Origin: Helicobacter colisuis | GTDB lineage: Bacteria > Campylobacterota > Campylobacteria > Campylobacterales > Helicobacteraceae | DNA length: 64,000 bases | Reading direction: 5' to 3' | Assembly: GCF_023646285.1 (NCBI RefSeq) | Contig: NZ_JAMOKX010000001.1 | Location: forward strand, 124,001 to 188,000 | Shown here: piece by piece, positions 1-9,277 of the stretch | How the letters are laid out: each line of letters starts with the position of its first letter | Position numbering within the stretch: position 1 is the stretch's first letter | Program-made: the position numbers and the translations under genes | The notes under the pieces: generated by a model | Database searches by the model: none | Told to the model about the DNA's origin: nothing | What the model saw: the letters and a program-made list of their open reading frames with translations, nothing else

Positions 1-861
1 AAAGACAACTGCAAAACCAATAATAAAGAAAATCATCGCTGTTGTGATGGCAGCATCCAAAAATACACCATATAGATCTTTAATTTTAATGTCTTTATAC
101 ACAAAAATTGAGACAATAAAAGCATACACTGCGCTAATTCCTGCTGCTTCAGTGGCAGTAAAGATTCCTGCATAGATTCCGCCAATTACAACAAAAACAA
201 TCAATAACGCCCAAAAAGCTTCTTTAAACTTCATCCATCGTTCTTTAAAGCTTGCTGGAGTTGTTGATTTAAATCCAAGTCGCTTAGCACCAATATATGC
301 ATAAAGCATCATCGCTCCACCAATCATTAAACCAGGAATAACTCCCGCCATAAAAAGCTTTTCAATAGAAACTTCCGCTGTTACACCATAAACAATCATT
401 ACAACAGAAGGTGGAATCAAAATCCCAAGACTACCCGCTGAAGTAATTGCGCCCACAGAATAGCTCTTAGGATATCCTGCTTCGTTTAGTGCAACAAACA
501 TAACCGAACCAATTGCAACAACAGTAGCAGGAGAACTTCCACTTACAGCAGCAAAAATAATACAAGCCAAAATCGCACTCATAGGAAGCCCACCTGGCAA
601 ATGCCCCACGATGCTTTTTGCAAAATCAACAATTCTTTGTGCGGAACTTCCTTTACTCATCAAAGAACCCGCTAAAATAAACATTGGAATCGCCATTAAC
701 GCTGGTTTTAAACCATTAAGCATAATCTCTGGAACTCCCATAATATCATAGGAACTAAATAAAATCATCGTGCATACCGCACTCACTCCCAAGGAAATTG
801 CAACAGGAACACCAAGCAACAACAATCCAAACAAAACAATTAGCAAAAATGCAACACTCAT
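1..861 (-). CDS. dctM: TRAP transporter large permease DctM (3' end cut by window edge)
   Basis: Large inner-membrane subunit of a tripartite ATP-independent periplasmic transporter, which forms the ion-driven channel for an organic acid or similar solute. Reading back from ATG at 861 gives 287 residues of dense hydrophobic helices with family motifs such as GSSPATVVAIG and GILIPPSVVM. Family members are about 425 residues, so roughly the last third lies beyond base 1. The ribosome site AAGGGGAG overlaps the dctQ stop codon, so translation is probably coupled. It is the last gene seen of dctP-dctQ-dctM. The substrate cannot be told from the sequence. Confidence 0.93.
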   Translation of the reverse strand, partial: MSVAFLLIVLFGLLLLGVPVAISLGVSAVCTMILFSSYDIMGVPEIMLNGLKPALMAIPMFILAGSLMSKGSSAQRIVDFAKSIVGHLPGGLPMSAILACIIFAAVSGSSPATVVAIGSVMFVALNEAGYPKSYSVGAITSAGSLGILIPPSVVMIVYGVTAEVSIEKLFMAGVIPGLMIGGAMMLYAYIGAKRLGFKSTTPASFKERWMKFKEAFWALLIVFVVIGGIYAGIFTATEAAGISAVYAFIVSIFVYKDIKIKDLYGVFLDAAITTAMIFFIIGFAVVF

Positions 862-870
862 AATCTCCCC

Positions 871-1497
871 TTAATCCTTAATCACCGAATCATGTATCAT
901 TTCTTCTTCTGCATTTTTAACAACTTTATCAGCATCCATCCAAGAAACTTCATAAATTTTTTCTATACTGCGGTAAGTTGCCCCAAAAAATGCAATTGGC
1001 AAACAAAGAAGGAAAATCCATAAAGGGACATTATGAAGTGCCTCACTCATATAACCTATTTCGTAATTCAACACGCAAACCATCAAACTTGCATAAAACA
1101 TAAATCCTAAAAAAATAGAATTCAAGATATGTGTCCCAAGAACACAAGCTTTTGCCCAAGATGGAGAGAATTTTTCAAGAAGCATTGTTACGGAAATATG
1201 AACACCTTTTCTAAAGCCATAAGCTGCTCCAAAAAAAGCTGACCACAAAAAACAATATCGTGCCACTTCCTCTGCCCAAGTTAATGAGCCAATCTCCGGG
1301 AAAAACCCGGCGATATATCGCATAAATACATTAATTGCTGTAATCACAATTCCAATCACCATTCCACACACAGCAACATTTTTATTAATTCCTGCAATAA
1401 TTACATCTAAAATTGCAAAGAATTTGTTGATTTCAGGACTTTTGTGCGCATATAAAAACGGCTTTTGAATTATTAATAACAATCCTTTCAAATCCAA
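871..1497 (-). CDS. dctQ: TRAP transporter small permease DctQ
   Basis: Small membrane subunit that partners DctM and docks the solute-binding protein. About 208 residues with four hydrophobic segments (near residues 38-58, 80-100, 120-145 and 155-175), and the family feature of a Trp-rich stretch (LTWAEEVARYCFLW). There is no ATG at the start. A TTG at 1497 abuts the purine tract AAAGGG, so the TTG at 1491, two codons later, is better spaced. The dctP stop lies only 4 bases upstream. The N-terminal 35 residues before the first helix are longer than usual. Confidence 0.88.
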   Translation of the reverse strand: MDLKGLLLIIQKPFLYAHKSPEINKFFAILDVIIAGINKNVAVCGMVIGIVITAINVFMRYIAGFFPEIGSLTWAEEVARYCFLWSAFFGAAYGFRKGVHISVTMLLEKFSPSWAKACVLGTHILNSIFLGFMFYASLMVCVLNYEIGYMSEALHNVPLWIFLLCLPIAFFGATYRSIEKIYEVSWMDADKVVKNAEEEMIHDSVIKD

Positions 1498-1501
1498 CCC
1501 T

Positions 1502-2521
1502 TTATTTAGTATTAATTGTCTTTTCGATTAACTCTTGACTAACTAAATCATAAAACTTTGGATAAATTGCAACCATCACATCTTTCCATTGTTGCTTTTG
1601 ATCTTCAGTAAGCTCAAAAATCTGCGTTCCTGTTTTATCATCTGCTTTAAGTTTATCTAAAAGCATCGCTTCTTCTTTTGCACTCTCTTCTCTTTCATAA
1701 GCAGTCGCTTCTTTCATTGCTGCAACAAATTTCTCTTGTAAATTTTTTGGCAATTCATTCCAAAACTTCTCACTTGCAACTACCAAATAGCCTAAATATC
1801 CGTGATTAGACATTGTAATAGAGCTTTGCACTTCATAAAATTTAGAATTATAAAGGTTTGAAAGCGGATTCTCAGCTGCATCAACAACACCAGTTTGCAA
1901 TGCTGAATAAACTTCTCCAAAAGGCAAAACCTGTGGAATCCCTTTAACTGCTTTTGTTTGTTCCTCTAACACTTTAGAACTCATAATACGCATTTTTTGT
2001 CCTTCCACATCACTTGGCAAAACAATTGGCTTTTTATTAGTGCTAAATTGCTTAAACCCAGCATCCCAATAATCCAATGCCACATAACCCTTAGCAGTAA
2101 TCACATCTTTTAGAATTTGCCCCACTTCTCCATCCATTACTTTATGTAAATGCTCTGTATCGCGAAAAATAAAAGGAATATCCCATAAATTAAACTCTTT
2201 AGCAAAAGGGGTAAATTTTGAAAAGCTAGGTGCAGCTAATTGCACATTATTACGCTTAAGTTCTTGGAAAACCTTGTCATCATCAACAAGTTGTGCTGAT
2301 GGAAATACATGCACCACGATGCGACCATCTGTCATTTCATTGACTCGTTTTGCAAAAAAATCCGCCGCCCTTCCCTTTGGGGTATTAGCACTCACAACAT
2401 GAGCGAATTTAACCTCATACACTTTGTTTGGATCATCAGAGGCTGCAGATTCTTTGTTGCCACCTCCACAACCTACCAAAGCAAATGTAGCAAATATTGA
2501 AGCTAAAATGATTTTCTTCAT
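1502..2521 (-). CDS. dctP: TRAP transporter solute-binding protein DctP, predicted lipoprotein
   Basis: Periplasmic receptor that captures the substrate and hands it to DctQM. 339 residues. The N-terminus is a short signal ending in the lipobox LVGC with Cys18, followed by GGG, so I predict a lipid-anchored form; most Gram-negative DctP proteins are soluble. Family features include the stretch LNLWDIPFIF-like (NLWDIPFIFRD) and the substrate-site region FGEVYSALQTGVVDAAENPL, which holds the conserved Arg/Asn neighbourhood. ATG at 2521 has AAAGGAGAG 5 bases upstream. First gene of the operon; a palindrome sits in its leader at 2556-2573. Confidence 0.93.
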   Translation of the reverse strand: MKKIILASIFATFALVGCGGGNKESAASDDPNKVYEVKFAHVVSANTPKGRAADFFAKRVNEMTDGRIVVHVFPSAQLVDDDKVFQELKRNNVQLAAPSFSKFTPFAKEFNLWDIPFIFRDTEHLHKVMDGEVGQILKDVITAKGYVALDYWDAGFKQFSTNKKPIVLPSDVEGQKMRIMSSKVLEEQTKAVKGIPQVLPFGEVYSALQTGVVDAAENPLSNLYNSKFYEVQSSITMSNHGYLGYLVVASEKFWNELPKNLQEKFVAAMKEATAYEREESAKEEAMLLDKLKADDKTGTQIFELTEDQKQQWKDVMVAIYPKFYDLVSQELIEKTINTK

Positions 2522-2555
2522 TAATCTCTCCTTTTGGAAAACAAAAATATAAAAA

Positions 2556-2573
2556 CTTACACTTAAGCGTAAG
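2556..2573 (-). promoter_or_regulatory. Near-perfect 18-bp palindrome in the dctP leader, possible operator
   Basis: CTTACACTTAAGCGTAAG is palindromic except for one mismatched pair. It lies 35-52 bases before the dctP ATG, just downstream of a TAAAAT that could be a -10 box (2586-2581 on the minus strand). That position suits a repressor site or a leader hairpin. No regulator gene is nearby. The assignment is an inference. Confidence 0.35.
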
Positions 2574-2685
2574 ATTTCATATTTTACAGAGTTTTGCTAA
2601 AAGTATAGTTTATTTTTGTTTCTTTATTTGAAATCCTAATTTTAAGGCTATAAAAATTACTTTTTGAAACAAAGTATTTAATTTA

Positions 2686-3207
2686 TTATGATTTATAATT
2701 TGCAATCGCCTTATCCAAAATCGCCTTAGCACTCTCCAAATCGCAATACTCTTTAACTTTTACCCATTTATTTGGCTCTAGCATCTTGTAAGTTTCGAAG
2801 AAATTTTTGATTCTATCAAGTGTAATTTTTGGCAAATCTTCTAGTGATTTAATATTGTCATACCTTGGATCAATCTTTGAAACTGGCACAGCAATCAATT
2901 TCTCATCTATTCCACTTTCATCTTCCATAATCAAAACACCAATTAATCTCGCCTTAATCACACTTCCTGCTTGTAAAGGATATTCATTGATTACCAGCAC
3001 ATCAGCAGGATCACCATCATCACTCAAGGTATTTGGTACAAACCCATAATTAGCAGGATAAAACATCGCACTATACATCACTCTATCAACAACAACTGCG
3101 CCACTCTCTTTGTCAATTTCATACTTTATATTGCTTCCATAAGGAATCTCAATTACAACATTTAATTTATCCGGATTACTTCCTACTTCAATTTTGCTTA
3201 AATTCAT
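2686..3207 (-). CDS. ppa: Inorganic pyrophosphatase
   Basis: Soluble family I pyrophosphatase that hydrolyses PPi to two phosphates and so pulls biosynthetic reactions forward. 173 residues, the usual bacterial length. The signature DGDPAD at residues 64-69 supplies metal-binding aspartates, and the substrate-site residues of the YSAMFYPANYGF region precede it. ATG at 3207 follows AAAGGAGAA. It lies 10 bases downstream of adk, so ppa and adk are almost certainly co-transcribed with aspS. Confidence 0.97.
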   Translation of the reverse strand: MNLSKIEVGSNPDKLNVVIEIPYGSNIKYEIDKESGAVVVDRVMYSAMFYPANYGFVPNTLSDDGDPADVLVINEYPLQAGSVIKARLIGVLIMEDESGIDEKLIAVPVSKIDPRYDNIKSLEDLPKITLDRIKNFFETYKMLEPNKWVKVKEYCDLESAKAILDKAIANYKS

Positions 3208-3217
3208 ATTTTCTCCT

Positions 3218-3790
3218 TTAGATTTTACTTTTAATAAAGCTTTCCATTTCGCTTACAATTTCTTCAATGGTTCTTTCCCCATTAATTTTATGCAAAATGC
3301 CCTTGCTTGTATAAAATTTCTGAATCTCCGCCAAAGGTTCTAAATATACTTTCATTCTATTATTAAATACTTCGACATTATCATCAGCGCCTCTAGCACG
3401 CCCTAGCACTCTATCACAAGCAACTTTTTCACTCACCTCAACTTCAATCACACTCTCCAAAATGATTTCTTGCTTTTGTGCTAGAATCTTATCTAGCTCT
3501 TGCATTTGCTCCACGCTTCTAGGATAACCATCAATAATTACAACATTTTTAGGCGCATTAGAAATCGCATCAACAATGGTTTTAACTACAATATCCAAAG
3601 GAACAAGATTTCCCCTACTTGTAAAGCTATCAATCAGCTTCCCTAGCTCACTCCCACTTGCCACTTCAGCGCGTAGTAATTCACCTGTAGAATAATGCAC
3701 CATAGAATCGCTATTGTTTTTACTAATAATCTCTGCATCTGTGGTCTTACCGCTTCCTGGCGCACCAATCACCAAAAATAACTTCTTCAT
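3218..3790 (-). CDS. adk: Adenylate kinase
   Basis: Cytoplasmic enzyme for ATP + AMP = 2 ADP, needed for nucleotide balance. 190 residues. The P-loop GAPGSGKTT is at residues 8-16, the AMP-binding stretch STGELLRAE follows at about 34-42, and DGYPRS is near residue 87. The LID region (GRARGADDN) is short and lacks the four-cysteine zinc lobe. It lies between aspS and ppa with 9-10 base gaps and a ribosome site AAGGAGAA before ATG 3790. Confidence 0.96.
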   Translation of the reverse strand: MKKLFLVIGAPGSGKTTDAEIISKNNSDSMVHYSTGELLRAEVASGSELGKLIDSFTSRGNLVPLDIVVKTIVDAISNAPKNVVIIDGYPRSVEQMQELDKILAQKQEIILESVIEVEVSEKVACDRVLGRARGADDNVEVFNNRMKVYLEPLAEIQKFYTSKGILHKINGERTIEEIVSEMESFIKSKI

Positions 3791-3799
3791 AAATTCTCC

Positions 3800-5551
3800 T
3801 TATTTTTTTGTTTCTCTTACTCTAATGTGTAATTCTCTTAATTGTTCTTCATTAGCGGGACTTGGAGCTTCTGTAAGCGGACAAGTCGCTTTTTGAGTTT
3901 TAGGGAATGCAATAACATCTCGGATAGAATGCGCTTTGCAAAGCAACATAATAATTCTATCCAAACCAAAGGCGATTCCTCCATGTGGTGGCGCCCCGAA
4001 TTGTAACGCTTCAAGTAAAAAGCTAAACTTATCTTGCGCTTCTTCTTGGCTAATTCCTAAAAGTTCAAATACCTTGCTTTGAATCTCTTGCTTATGAATT
4101 CTAATACTTCCACCACCAATTTCAAATCCATTTAACACTACATCATACGCCACAGAATTAATCTCTTCAATATCTTGCACTTCTAGATTCTTTGGCATTG
4201 TAAAGGGGTGGTGCAATGCAGAAATACTGCCATCATCATTGCGTTCAAACATAGGAAAATCTACAACCCAAAGGAATTGATAAACACTCTCATCAATCAT
4301 TCCCATATCACTAGCAATTTTTTGGCGCAAACGACCCATATAATCCCAAACGATTTTTTTAGCCCCAGCGCCAAAGAAAATAATATCGCCAACACTAGCG
4401 CCAACACGCTCCAATAAGACTTTAAGATTCTCTTCCTTAATGAACTTAACCAAAGGACCTTTGATCCCATCTTCTTTGATTTGCAAATACGCCAAGCCTT
4501 TTGCTCCAAACTTTCTCACAAACTCTTCAGCTTCACCTAGAGTTTTGCGGCTAAAGAAATTATCTCCACCTTTAACACAAAGTGCTTTAAAGCGATTTTT
4601 CTTAGAATCTTTAGCAATGGAAGCAAAAATTTCATTACTTGAATCAACAAACAAATCCCCCACTTCAACAAGTGGTAATTCATAGCGTAAATCAGGCTTA
4701 TCACTACCATACTTCTCCATAACTTCATTATAAGTATAGTGCGGAAAGGGCGTTTGAATAGTAATGCTACAAGCTGCAAAAATAGATTTTAAAACTTCCT
4801 CTGCCACCCCTATCACATCTTTTTGCTCACAAAAACTCATTTCAATATCAATTTGTGTAAATTCAGGTTGTCTATCTAGTCTTAAATCTTCATCTCTAAA
4901 ACATTTTGCAATTTGAAAATATTTATCAAATCCACTCACCATTAAAAGTTGCTTAAAAAGTTGCGGACTTTGTGGTAATGCATAAAATTCTCCATGATGC
5001 ACACGACTTGGCACGAGATAATCTCTTGCACCCTCTGGAGTAGCTTTAGTTAAAATCGGAGTTTCAATCTCTAAAAACCCCAAATGACTTAGAGTATTTC
5101 TCACGGCTTGAGCGACCTTGCTTCTTGTGATAAATATCTCTTGTAAGCGGGGATTACGCAAATCCAAATAACGATACTTTAATCTTACATCTTCTCCCAC
5201 ACTCTCATCACCCACAGCAATAGGCGGAGTTAAGCTTTTGTTTTCAATGGTTAATTCATCAATCAAAACTTCAATTTTGCCGGTTTTAAGTCTTGGATTC
5301 TCTAAGCCCTCTCCTCTCTTTCTTACCTTGCCTTTTGCAACTAGCACATACTCATCTCGCACTTCACTAGCGATTTTGTGAGCTTGTTGTGAATCTTTTG
5401 GATCAAAAACAAGCTGCACTATTCCACTTCTATCGCGTAAATCAATAAAAATAATTCCGCCGTGATCTCTATAAGTATTACACCAACCACATAAAGTTAC
5501 TTCCCTACCAATATCTTTTTCATCTAAATCTGTGCAATAATGGCTTCTCAA
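3800..5551 (-). CDS. aspS: Aspartyl-tRNA synthetase
   Basis: Class II synthetase that charges tRNA-Asp. 583 residues, the bacterial type with an N-terminal OB-fold anticodon domain (residues 1-110), the catalytic core, and a GAD insertion around residues 290-400. Motif 2 is [16 protein letters not shown] and motif 3 is GIAFGLDRI near residue 530. Campylobacterota AspRS is often non-discriminating and also charges tRNA-Asn, followed by GatCAB amidation; I cannot decide this from the sequence. First gene of aspS-adk-ppa, divergent from flgL. Confidence 0.97.
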   Translation of the reverse strand: MRSHYCTDLDEKDIGREVTLCGWCNTYRDHGGIIFIDLRDRSGIVQLVFDPKDSQQAHKIASEVRDEYVLVAKGKVRKRGEGLENPRLKTGKIEVLIDELTIENKSLTPPIAVGDESVGEDVRLKYRYLDLRNPRLQEIFITRSKVAQAVRNTLSHLGFLEIETPILTKATPEGARDYLVPSRVHHGEFYALPQSPQLFKQLLMVSGFDKYFQIAKCFRDEDLRLDRQPEFTQIDIEMSFCEQKDVIGVAEEVLKSIFAACSITIQTPFPHYTYNEVMEKYGSDKPDLRYELPLVEVGDLFVDSSNEIFASIAKDSKKNRFKALCVKGGDNFFSRKTLGEAEEFVRKFGAKGLAYLQIKEDGIKGPLVKFIKEENLKVLLERVGASVGDIIFFGAGAKKIVWDYMGRLRQKIASDMGMIDESVYQFLWVVDFPMFERNDDGSISALHHPFTMPKNLEVQDIEEINSVAYDVVLNGFEIGGGSIRIHKQEIQSKVFELLGISQEEAQDKFSFLLEALQFGAPPHGGIAFGLDRIIMLLCKAHSIRDVIAFPKTQKATCPLTEAPSPANEEQLRELHIRVRETKK

Positions 5552-5685
5552 AACGCTTACTCCTAAATTTTATTGTTACCAAAAAGTGGATTTTATCAAA
5601 AAAGTTATAATATAACATTTAAAAGAATTAAATTTAATTTTATAGCCACTATCCCTTGATATTTGTCGCTCTTTTAGGCAAAAAA

Positions 5686-5699
5686 GGAATAATTTTTGC
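5686..5699 (+). promoter_or_regulatory. Candidate sigma-54 promoter of flgL
   Basis: GG at 5686-5687 and GC at 5698-5699 are spaced by exactly 10 bases, and the downstream half reads TTTGCT, matching the -12 element (TTGCT). The -24 half (GGAAT) is weaker than TGGCAC. Rod and hook genes in this group often use RpoN. The start of transcription would lie about 33 bases before the flgL ATG. Confidence 0.5.
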
Positions 5700-5743
5700 T
5701 TTAGATCTTTAAAGTTTTAAAAACCTAATTTTAAGGAATGCTA

Positions 5744-8386
5744 ATGAGAATAGGGACGAACTCTAGCTATACAATGTTACAATATTATCAAGGAAAAACA
5801 CAAAATGGCTTAAATGGAATCTTAGCCCAAATGAATGGCTTAAAGATTCAATATGGCTATCAAGATAGTAGTATTTTTAATAAAACACTTGAACTAGACT
5901 ACAACCTTACAACTTTAACCCAAAGCAAAGAACTTGCTAATAATGCACTTACTTTTACTCGACACACCGATACTGCCTTGAGTGAATTAGTCAAAAATAT
6001 GGATAATTTCAAAAGCAAACTTGTCCAAGGAGCCAATGATATCCATAGCGAAACTTCACGCCTAGCTATTGCTCAAGATCTACAATCCCTTCGCAATCAC
6101 TTTTTATCCATTGCTAATACCTCCATTGGTGGAGAATTTATCTTTGCAGGAACCGCAACAACTTCTAAGCCATTTAATAGCGATGGAAGCTATAATGGAA
6201 ACAATGCAACACTTAGTGCACTTCTTAGTTCTAGTAACTCTGTAGCTTATAATATAACGGGTTATGAGTTATTTTTCGGTTCTGATAATGATACTAATCG
6301 AATCATTTCAACTAATGTCCCCAAATTCAACCAAAGCGCTCTAAACCCTCAAATTATGGATCCAAATCATCCAACCGGAAATAGCGAAGAAGTTTATATT
6401 ACCGCTGAAGATACCTTGCGCGATTTAGTGGGCGATAATGATTCTGATACTAACAACAATGATCCAGAAGTTTTTTATATTACAGGTCGCAGACCAGATG
6501 GGACAGCCTTTAAATCAAAATTTGAGATGGAAGTGGCTTACAACGATGAAGATCAAGCTGTCAAAGTGCAAGATCTACTTGATAGAATCGGAAAAGAATT
6601 TGGTAACACAGAAACTAGTCAATCTGTAGAAGTTACTCTTAATGAATGGGGAGAAATTGAAATAAAAGATCTCACAGGAGGGCGATCTAATATTGAATTT
6701 TATATGGTATCAAGTAGCTATCAAGATCCAAACAATCGACCTCCAATTAACCCAAATGGCGATGGAGTAGGCACGGCAGATATTGATACACTCTTAAATA
6801 GCGGAGCAAAGGTAAATACCTATGTTCAGAGTCCTTATTTGGGTAGTTTTTCAAATTCTCAAATCACTTCTGTAGAAGACTATAACGATCATAGACTTCA
6901 CACGATTCCAACCACTTTTAGGAATCACAACAACGAGATTGCAAAAACTTCAACTTTGCTAACAGATATTTTTCCTGATGGCGTTACACAACTTGATTTA
7001 AGAGGAATCTCCGCCAATGATGCAGACAAAAATCCAACCAACAATAACTTAAATTCTACTTTTAATATCACTCCAACTTCCACTGTGCAAGATTTAATGG
7101 ATTCTATCAAAACAATGTATAACAATCAACAAGGTGCCAATGTTGAAGTGCAATTTAGCAATGGAAAAATTACTATTATTGACAATAATGTTTCCCAAAA
7201 AACTCCACCCGATCAATCTCAAGATAATCTACCTTTCACAGGAGAAAGCTCCCTAAGCTTAACCATTACTGCTCAAAATGCAGGGGGTAATGTCAATGGA
7301 TTCCGCAATGATTATAGCGTGGAATACGATAGAGTAGGTTTTAGTAAAGAAGGTTCTACTCTAACTTCCAATGTCTCACAAATTGTTCGCGATACCAATG
7401 AATATGCCACAATGAGCACAAAACTCTCAGAAGTTTCAGGAGTTGGACTTAATGGGCACACTTATAACTTTGAAGTCAAAGATGTCAATGGAACTCCAAT
7501 TAGCGGTAGAATAGAGTTTAGAGATGCAGGAAGTGTGATGATTATTGATTCTCCTGCCACAATTAATGGGGTGGATATTGATGGAATTGAAATCCCTATC
7601 TTAAATCCCAATGGAAATCCACCCCAAGTCGCAGGTGATCCAACTCCTGCTGATGAAGTTACCTATCAACAATTAGCCGATACTTTAGGCATCGTAATGA
7701 ATTTATCCAATTCAAGCCAAGCAGATTTGCAAAATATCTTTGTTCAAGGTGGTGCAGACTTCAACAATCCAGATGTCAAGCTTTCTTATGAAACACTCAT
7801 TAGCAATGCTAAAAATAATGTCTCTATTAGCCTTGATTCAAGCGGACAAATGCAACTCAAAGATCTTAATAATTCTCCTACAAGAATGGAATTTATGTTT
7901 TATGATAACCAAAGTAGCAACTTTGCTCTTGATGCTAATGGCAGAGTAAATACAACAGGACACCCTGCACTAACTTTCCAAGCCAATAATGCCATTATTG
8001 CTGATGATCCACATGTGGATTTTTTCAAACAAATCGACACAATCATTCAAGCACTAGAAGATGGCACTTATAGACCTGGAGGTAGCAATGAGTATGATGA
8101 TAGTATGCGAAATCCTGGTATCCAAAACGCACTTTTAGTGTTTGATCATCTAGCCGATCATGTCAATAAAGCACACACTAAAAATGGGGCACAAGGCAAT
8201 TCATTTAAATACTCTATTGAACGCACTGAATCACTTATCGTGCAAGTTAAAACCTTGCGTTCTGAAACAATTGACACTGATTTTGCAGAAACTTATTTGC
8301 AGTTTTCTACTCTATCTTTAAACTATCAAGCAATGCTCTCTTCTATTGGCAAAATCTCACAACTCTCGCTAGTAAATTATATGTAA
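5744..8386 (+). CDS. flgL: Flagellar hook-associated protein 3 (FlgL)
   Basis: Junction protein between hook and filament. 880 residues, very long compared with about 300 in E. coli but in line with Helicobacter and Campylobacter FlgL. The conserved ends are clear: the N-terminus MRIGTNSSYTMLQYY and helical region to about residue 150 with GGEFIFAGT, and the C-terminal helix with ERTESLIVQVKTL and LNYQAMLSSI. The middle is a variable surface-exposed insert rich in Asn, Asp, Ser and Thr. I start at ATG 5744 because AAGGA lies 7 bases before it; an in-frame ATG at 5738 is too close to the ribosome site. Single gene, no flgK next to it. Confidence 0.95.
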   Translation: MRIGTNSSYTMLQYYQGKTQNGLNGILAQMNGLKIQYGYQDSSIFNKTLELDYNLTTLTQSKELANNALTFTRHTDTALSELVKNMDNFKSKLVQGANDIHSETSRLAIAQDLQSLRNHFLSIANTSIGGEFIFAGTATTSKPFNSDGSYNGNNATLSALLSSSNSVAYNITGYELFFGSDNDTNRIISTNVPKFNQSALNPQIMDPNHPTGNSEEVYITAEDTLRDLVGDNDSDTNNNDPEVFYITGRRPDGTAFKSKFEMEVAYNDEDQAVKVQDLLDRIGKEFGNTETSQSVEVTLNEWGEIEIKDLTGGRSNIEFYMVSSSYQDPNNRPPINPNGDGVGTADIDTLLNSGAKVNTYVQSPYLGSFSNSQITSVEDYNDHRLHTIPTTFRNHNNEIAKTSTLLTDIFPDGVTQLDLRGISANDADKNPTNNNLNSTFNITPTSTVQDLMDSIKTMYNNQQGANVEVQFSNGKITIIDNNVSQKTPPDQSQDNLPFTGESSLSLTITAQNAGGNVNGFRNDYSVEYDRVGFSKEGSTLTSNVSQIVRDTNEYATMSTKLSEVSGVGLNGHTYNFEVKDVNGTPISGRIEFRDAGSVMIIDSPATINGVDIDGIEIPILNPNGNPPQVAGDPTPADEVTYQQLADTLGIVMNLSNSSQADLQNIFVQGGADFNNPDVKLSYETLISNAKNNVSISLDSSGQMQLKDLNNSPTRMEFMFYDNQSSNFALDANGRVNTTGHPALTFQANNAIIADDPHVDFFKQIDTIIQALEDGTYRPGGSNEYDDSMRNPGIQNALLVFDHLADHVNKAHTKNGAQGNSFKYSIERTESLIVQVKTLRSETIDTDFAETYLQFSTLSLNYQAMLSSIGKISQLSLVNYM

Positions 8387-8405
8387 CAAACTTTTAAAAC
8401 CTAGC

Positions 8406-8436
8406 ATTTAGGGTCGCTTAATATCTGACCCTAAAT
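8406..8436 (+). terminator. Hairpin downstream of flgL
   Basis: ATTTAGGGTC at 8406-8415 pairs perfectly with GACCCTAAAT at 8427-8436 across an 11-base loop. It starts 20 bases after the flgL stop. No long T run follows, so termination would be weak or factor-assisted. Confidence 0.55.
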
Positions 8437-8692
8437 AATGTTTCACTAACAAACTTTAACCACAAAATACAACATACAAAGCCTTAAAATCCTTAAAAAA
8501 TCGTAAATTTACCATTTCACAAGTAATTAATTTCTCAATGTTTTTTTAACATCGTTAATCTAAATAAACTCAAAAAAAGATAACTATAAATTTACTAATA
8601 ACCAAGCTATAAAATCAAGTATAACCCATTAATAAACAATTAATATTTCGCGCACTAGAATCATATCGTATCTAAATATTAAAGGATTGGTG
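8437..8692. other. Gene-free stretch before the cytochrome-molybdoenzyme operon
   Basis: About 256 AT-rich bases without a plausible reading frame or RNA gene. It should hold the promoter of the cytochrome gene; several TATAAA/TATAAC-like -10 candidates occur (for example near 8607) and none stands out. A 9-bp inverted repeat, TTAATATTT (8640-8648) and AAATATTAA (8674-8682), ends within the ribosome site AAAGG at 8681-8685, so a hairpin there could hide it. Confidence 0.4.
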
Positions 8693-9265
8693 ATGAAATT
8701 TTTCATTTCTTTGTTTGTTTTAGCGGCATCTTTATGGGCTAAAGAGATAGCTTATACAGATGAAGTTGTGTCGCTTTACCTTAATAAAGATGACACTAAA
8801 GTTACAGGAAGACTTTTGCCTACAAACGCTTTTGAGATTCTAAAAAGCGATAAAGACAGAGTTTTAATCAAGCTTAATGGATATGTAAATCCAAAATCTC
8901 CTTCTGTAATTTATTTTAACGATTCTCAAAGAATCATTGTTGCTGCTTTTTCCAAGAATACAAAGCTTAATTTCTTACAAAAAACTGCGGGGAAAAATGG
9001 CAAATGGGATAAAGTTAGTCTTGAAGTTTGGGCAGATAAAAAAGATTTTGCTAAAGACAACAAAAAAATGTTAAGTTACGCAAAAGATCTTTTTGCTAAC
9101 AATTGCGGAATTTGTCACGCTTTACACCCCGAAAAAGAATTTACAGCTAATGCTTGGCCAGCAGTTTTTCGCTCTATGGCAGATAGAACGGGGATTGACA
9201 AAAAAGACAGATGGCTAGTAATACAATATTTACAAAAAAATGCAAAAGATTTTAAAGCAAAATAA
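8693..9265 (+). CDS. Periplasmic monohaem c-type cytochrome, partner of the molybdoenzyme
   Basis: 190 residues with a cleavable signal (MKFFISLFVLAASLWAKE). Residues 20-125 form a haem-free, mostly beta region that I do not recognise with certainty. The C-terminal 60 residues are a small cytochrome c domain with CGICH as the haem site and a likely Met ligand in RSMADR. It probably feeds electrons to the reductase 12 bases downstream. Campylobacter has a comparable pair (Cj0265c/Cj0264c, from memory). ATG at 8693 is preferred over in-frame TTG 8687 and GTG 8690 because AAAGG lies 7 bases before it. Confidence 0.85.
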   Translation: MKFFISLFVLAASLWAKEIAYTDEVVSLYLNKDDTKVTGRLLPTNAFEILKSDKDRVLIKLNGYVNPKSPSVIYFNDSQRIIVAAFSKNTKLNFLQKTAGKNGKWDKVSLEVWADKKDFAKDNKKMLSYAKDLFANNCGICHALHPEKEFTANAWPAVFRSMADRTGIDKKDRWLVIQYLQKNAKDFKAK

Positions 9266-9277
9266 AAAGGAAGGCTT

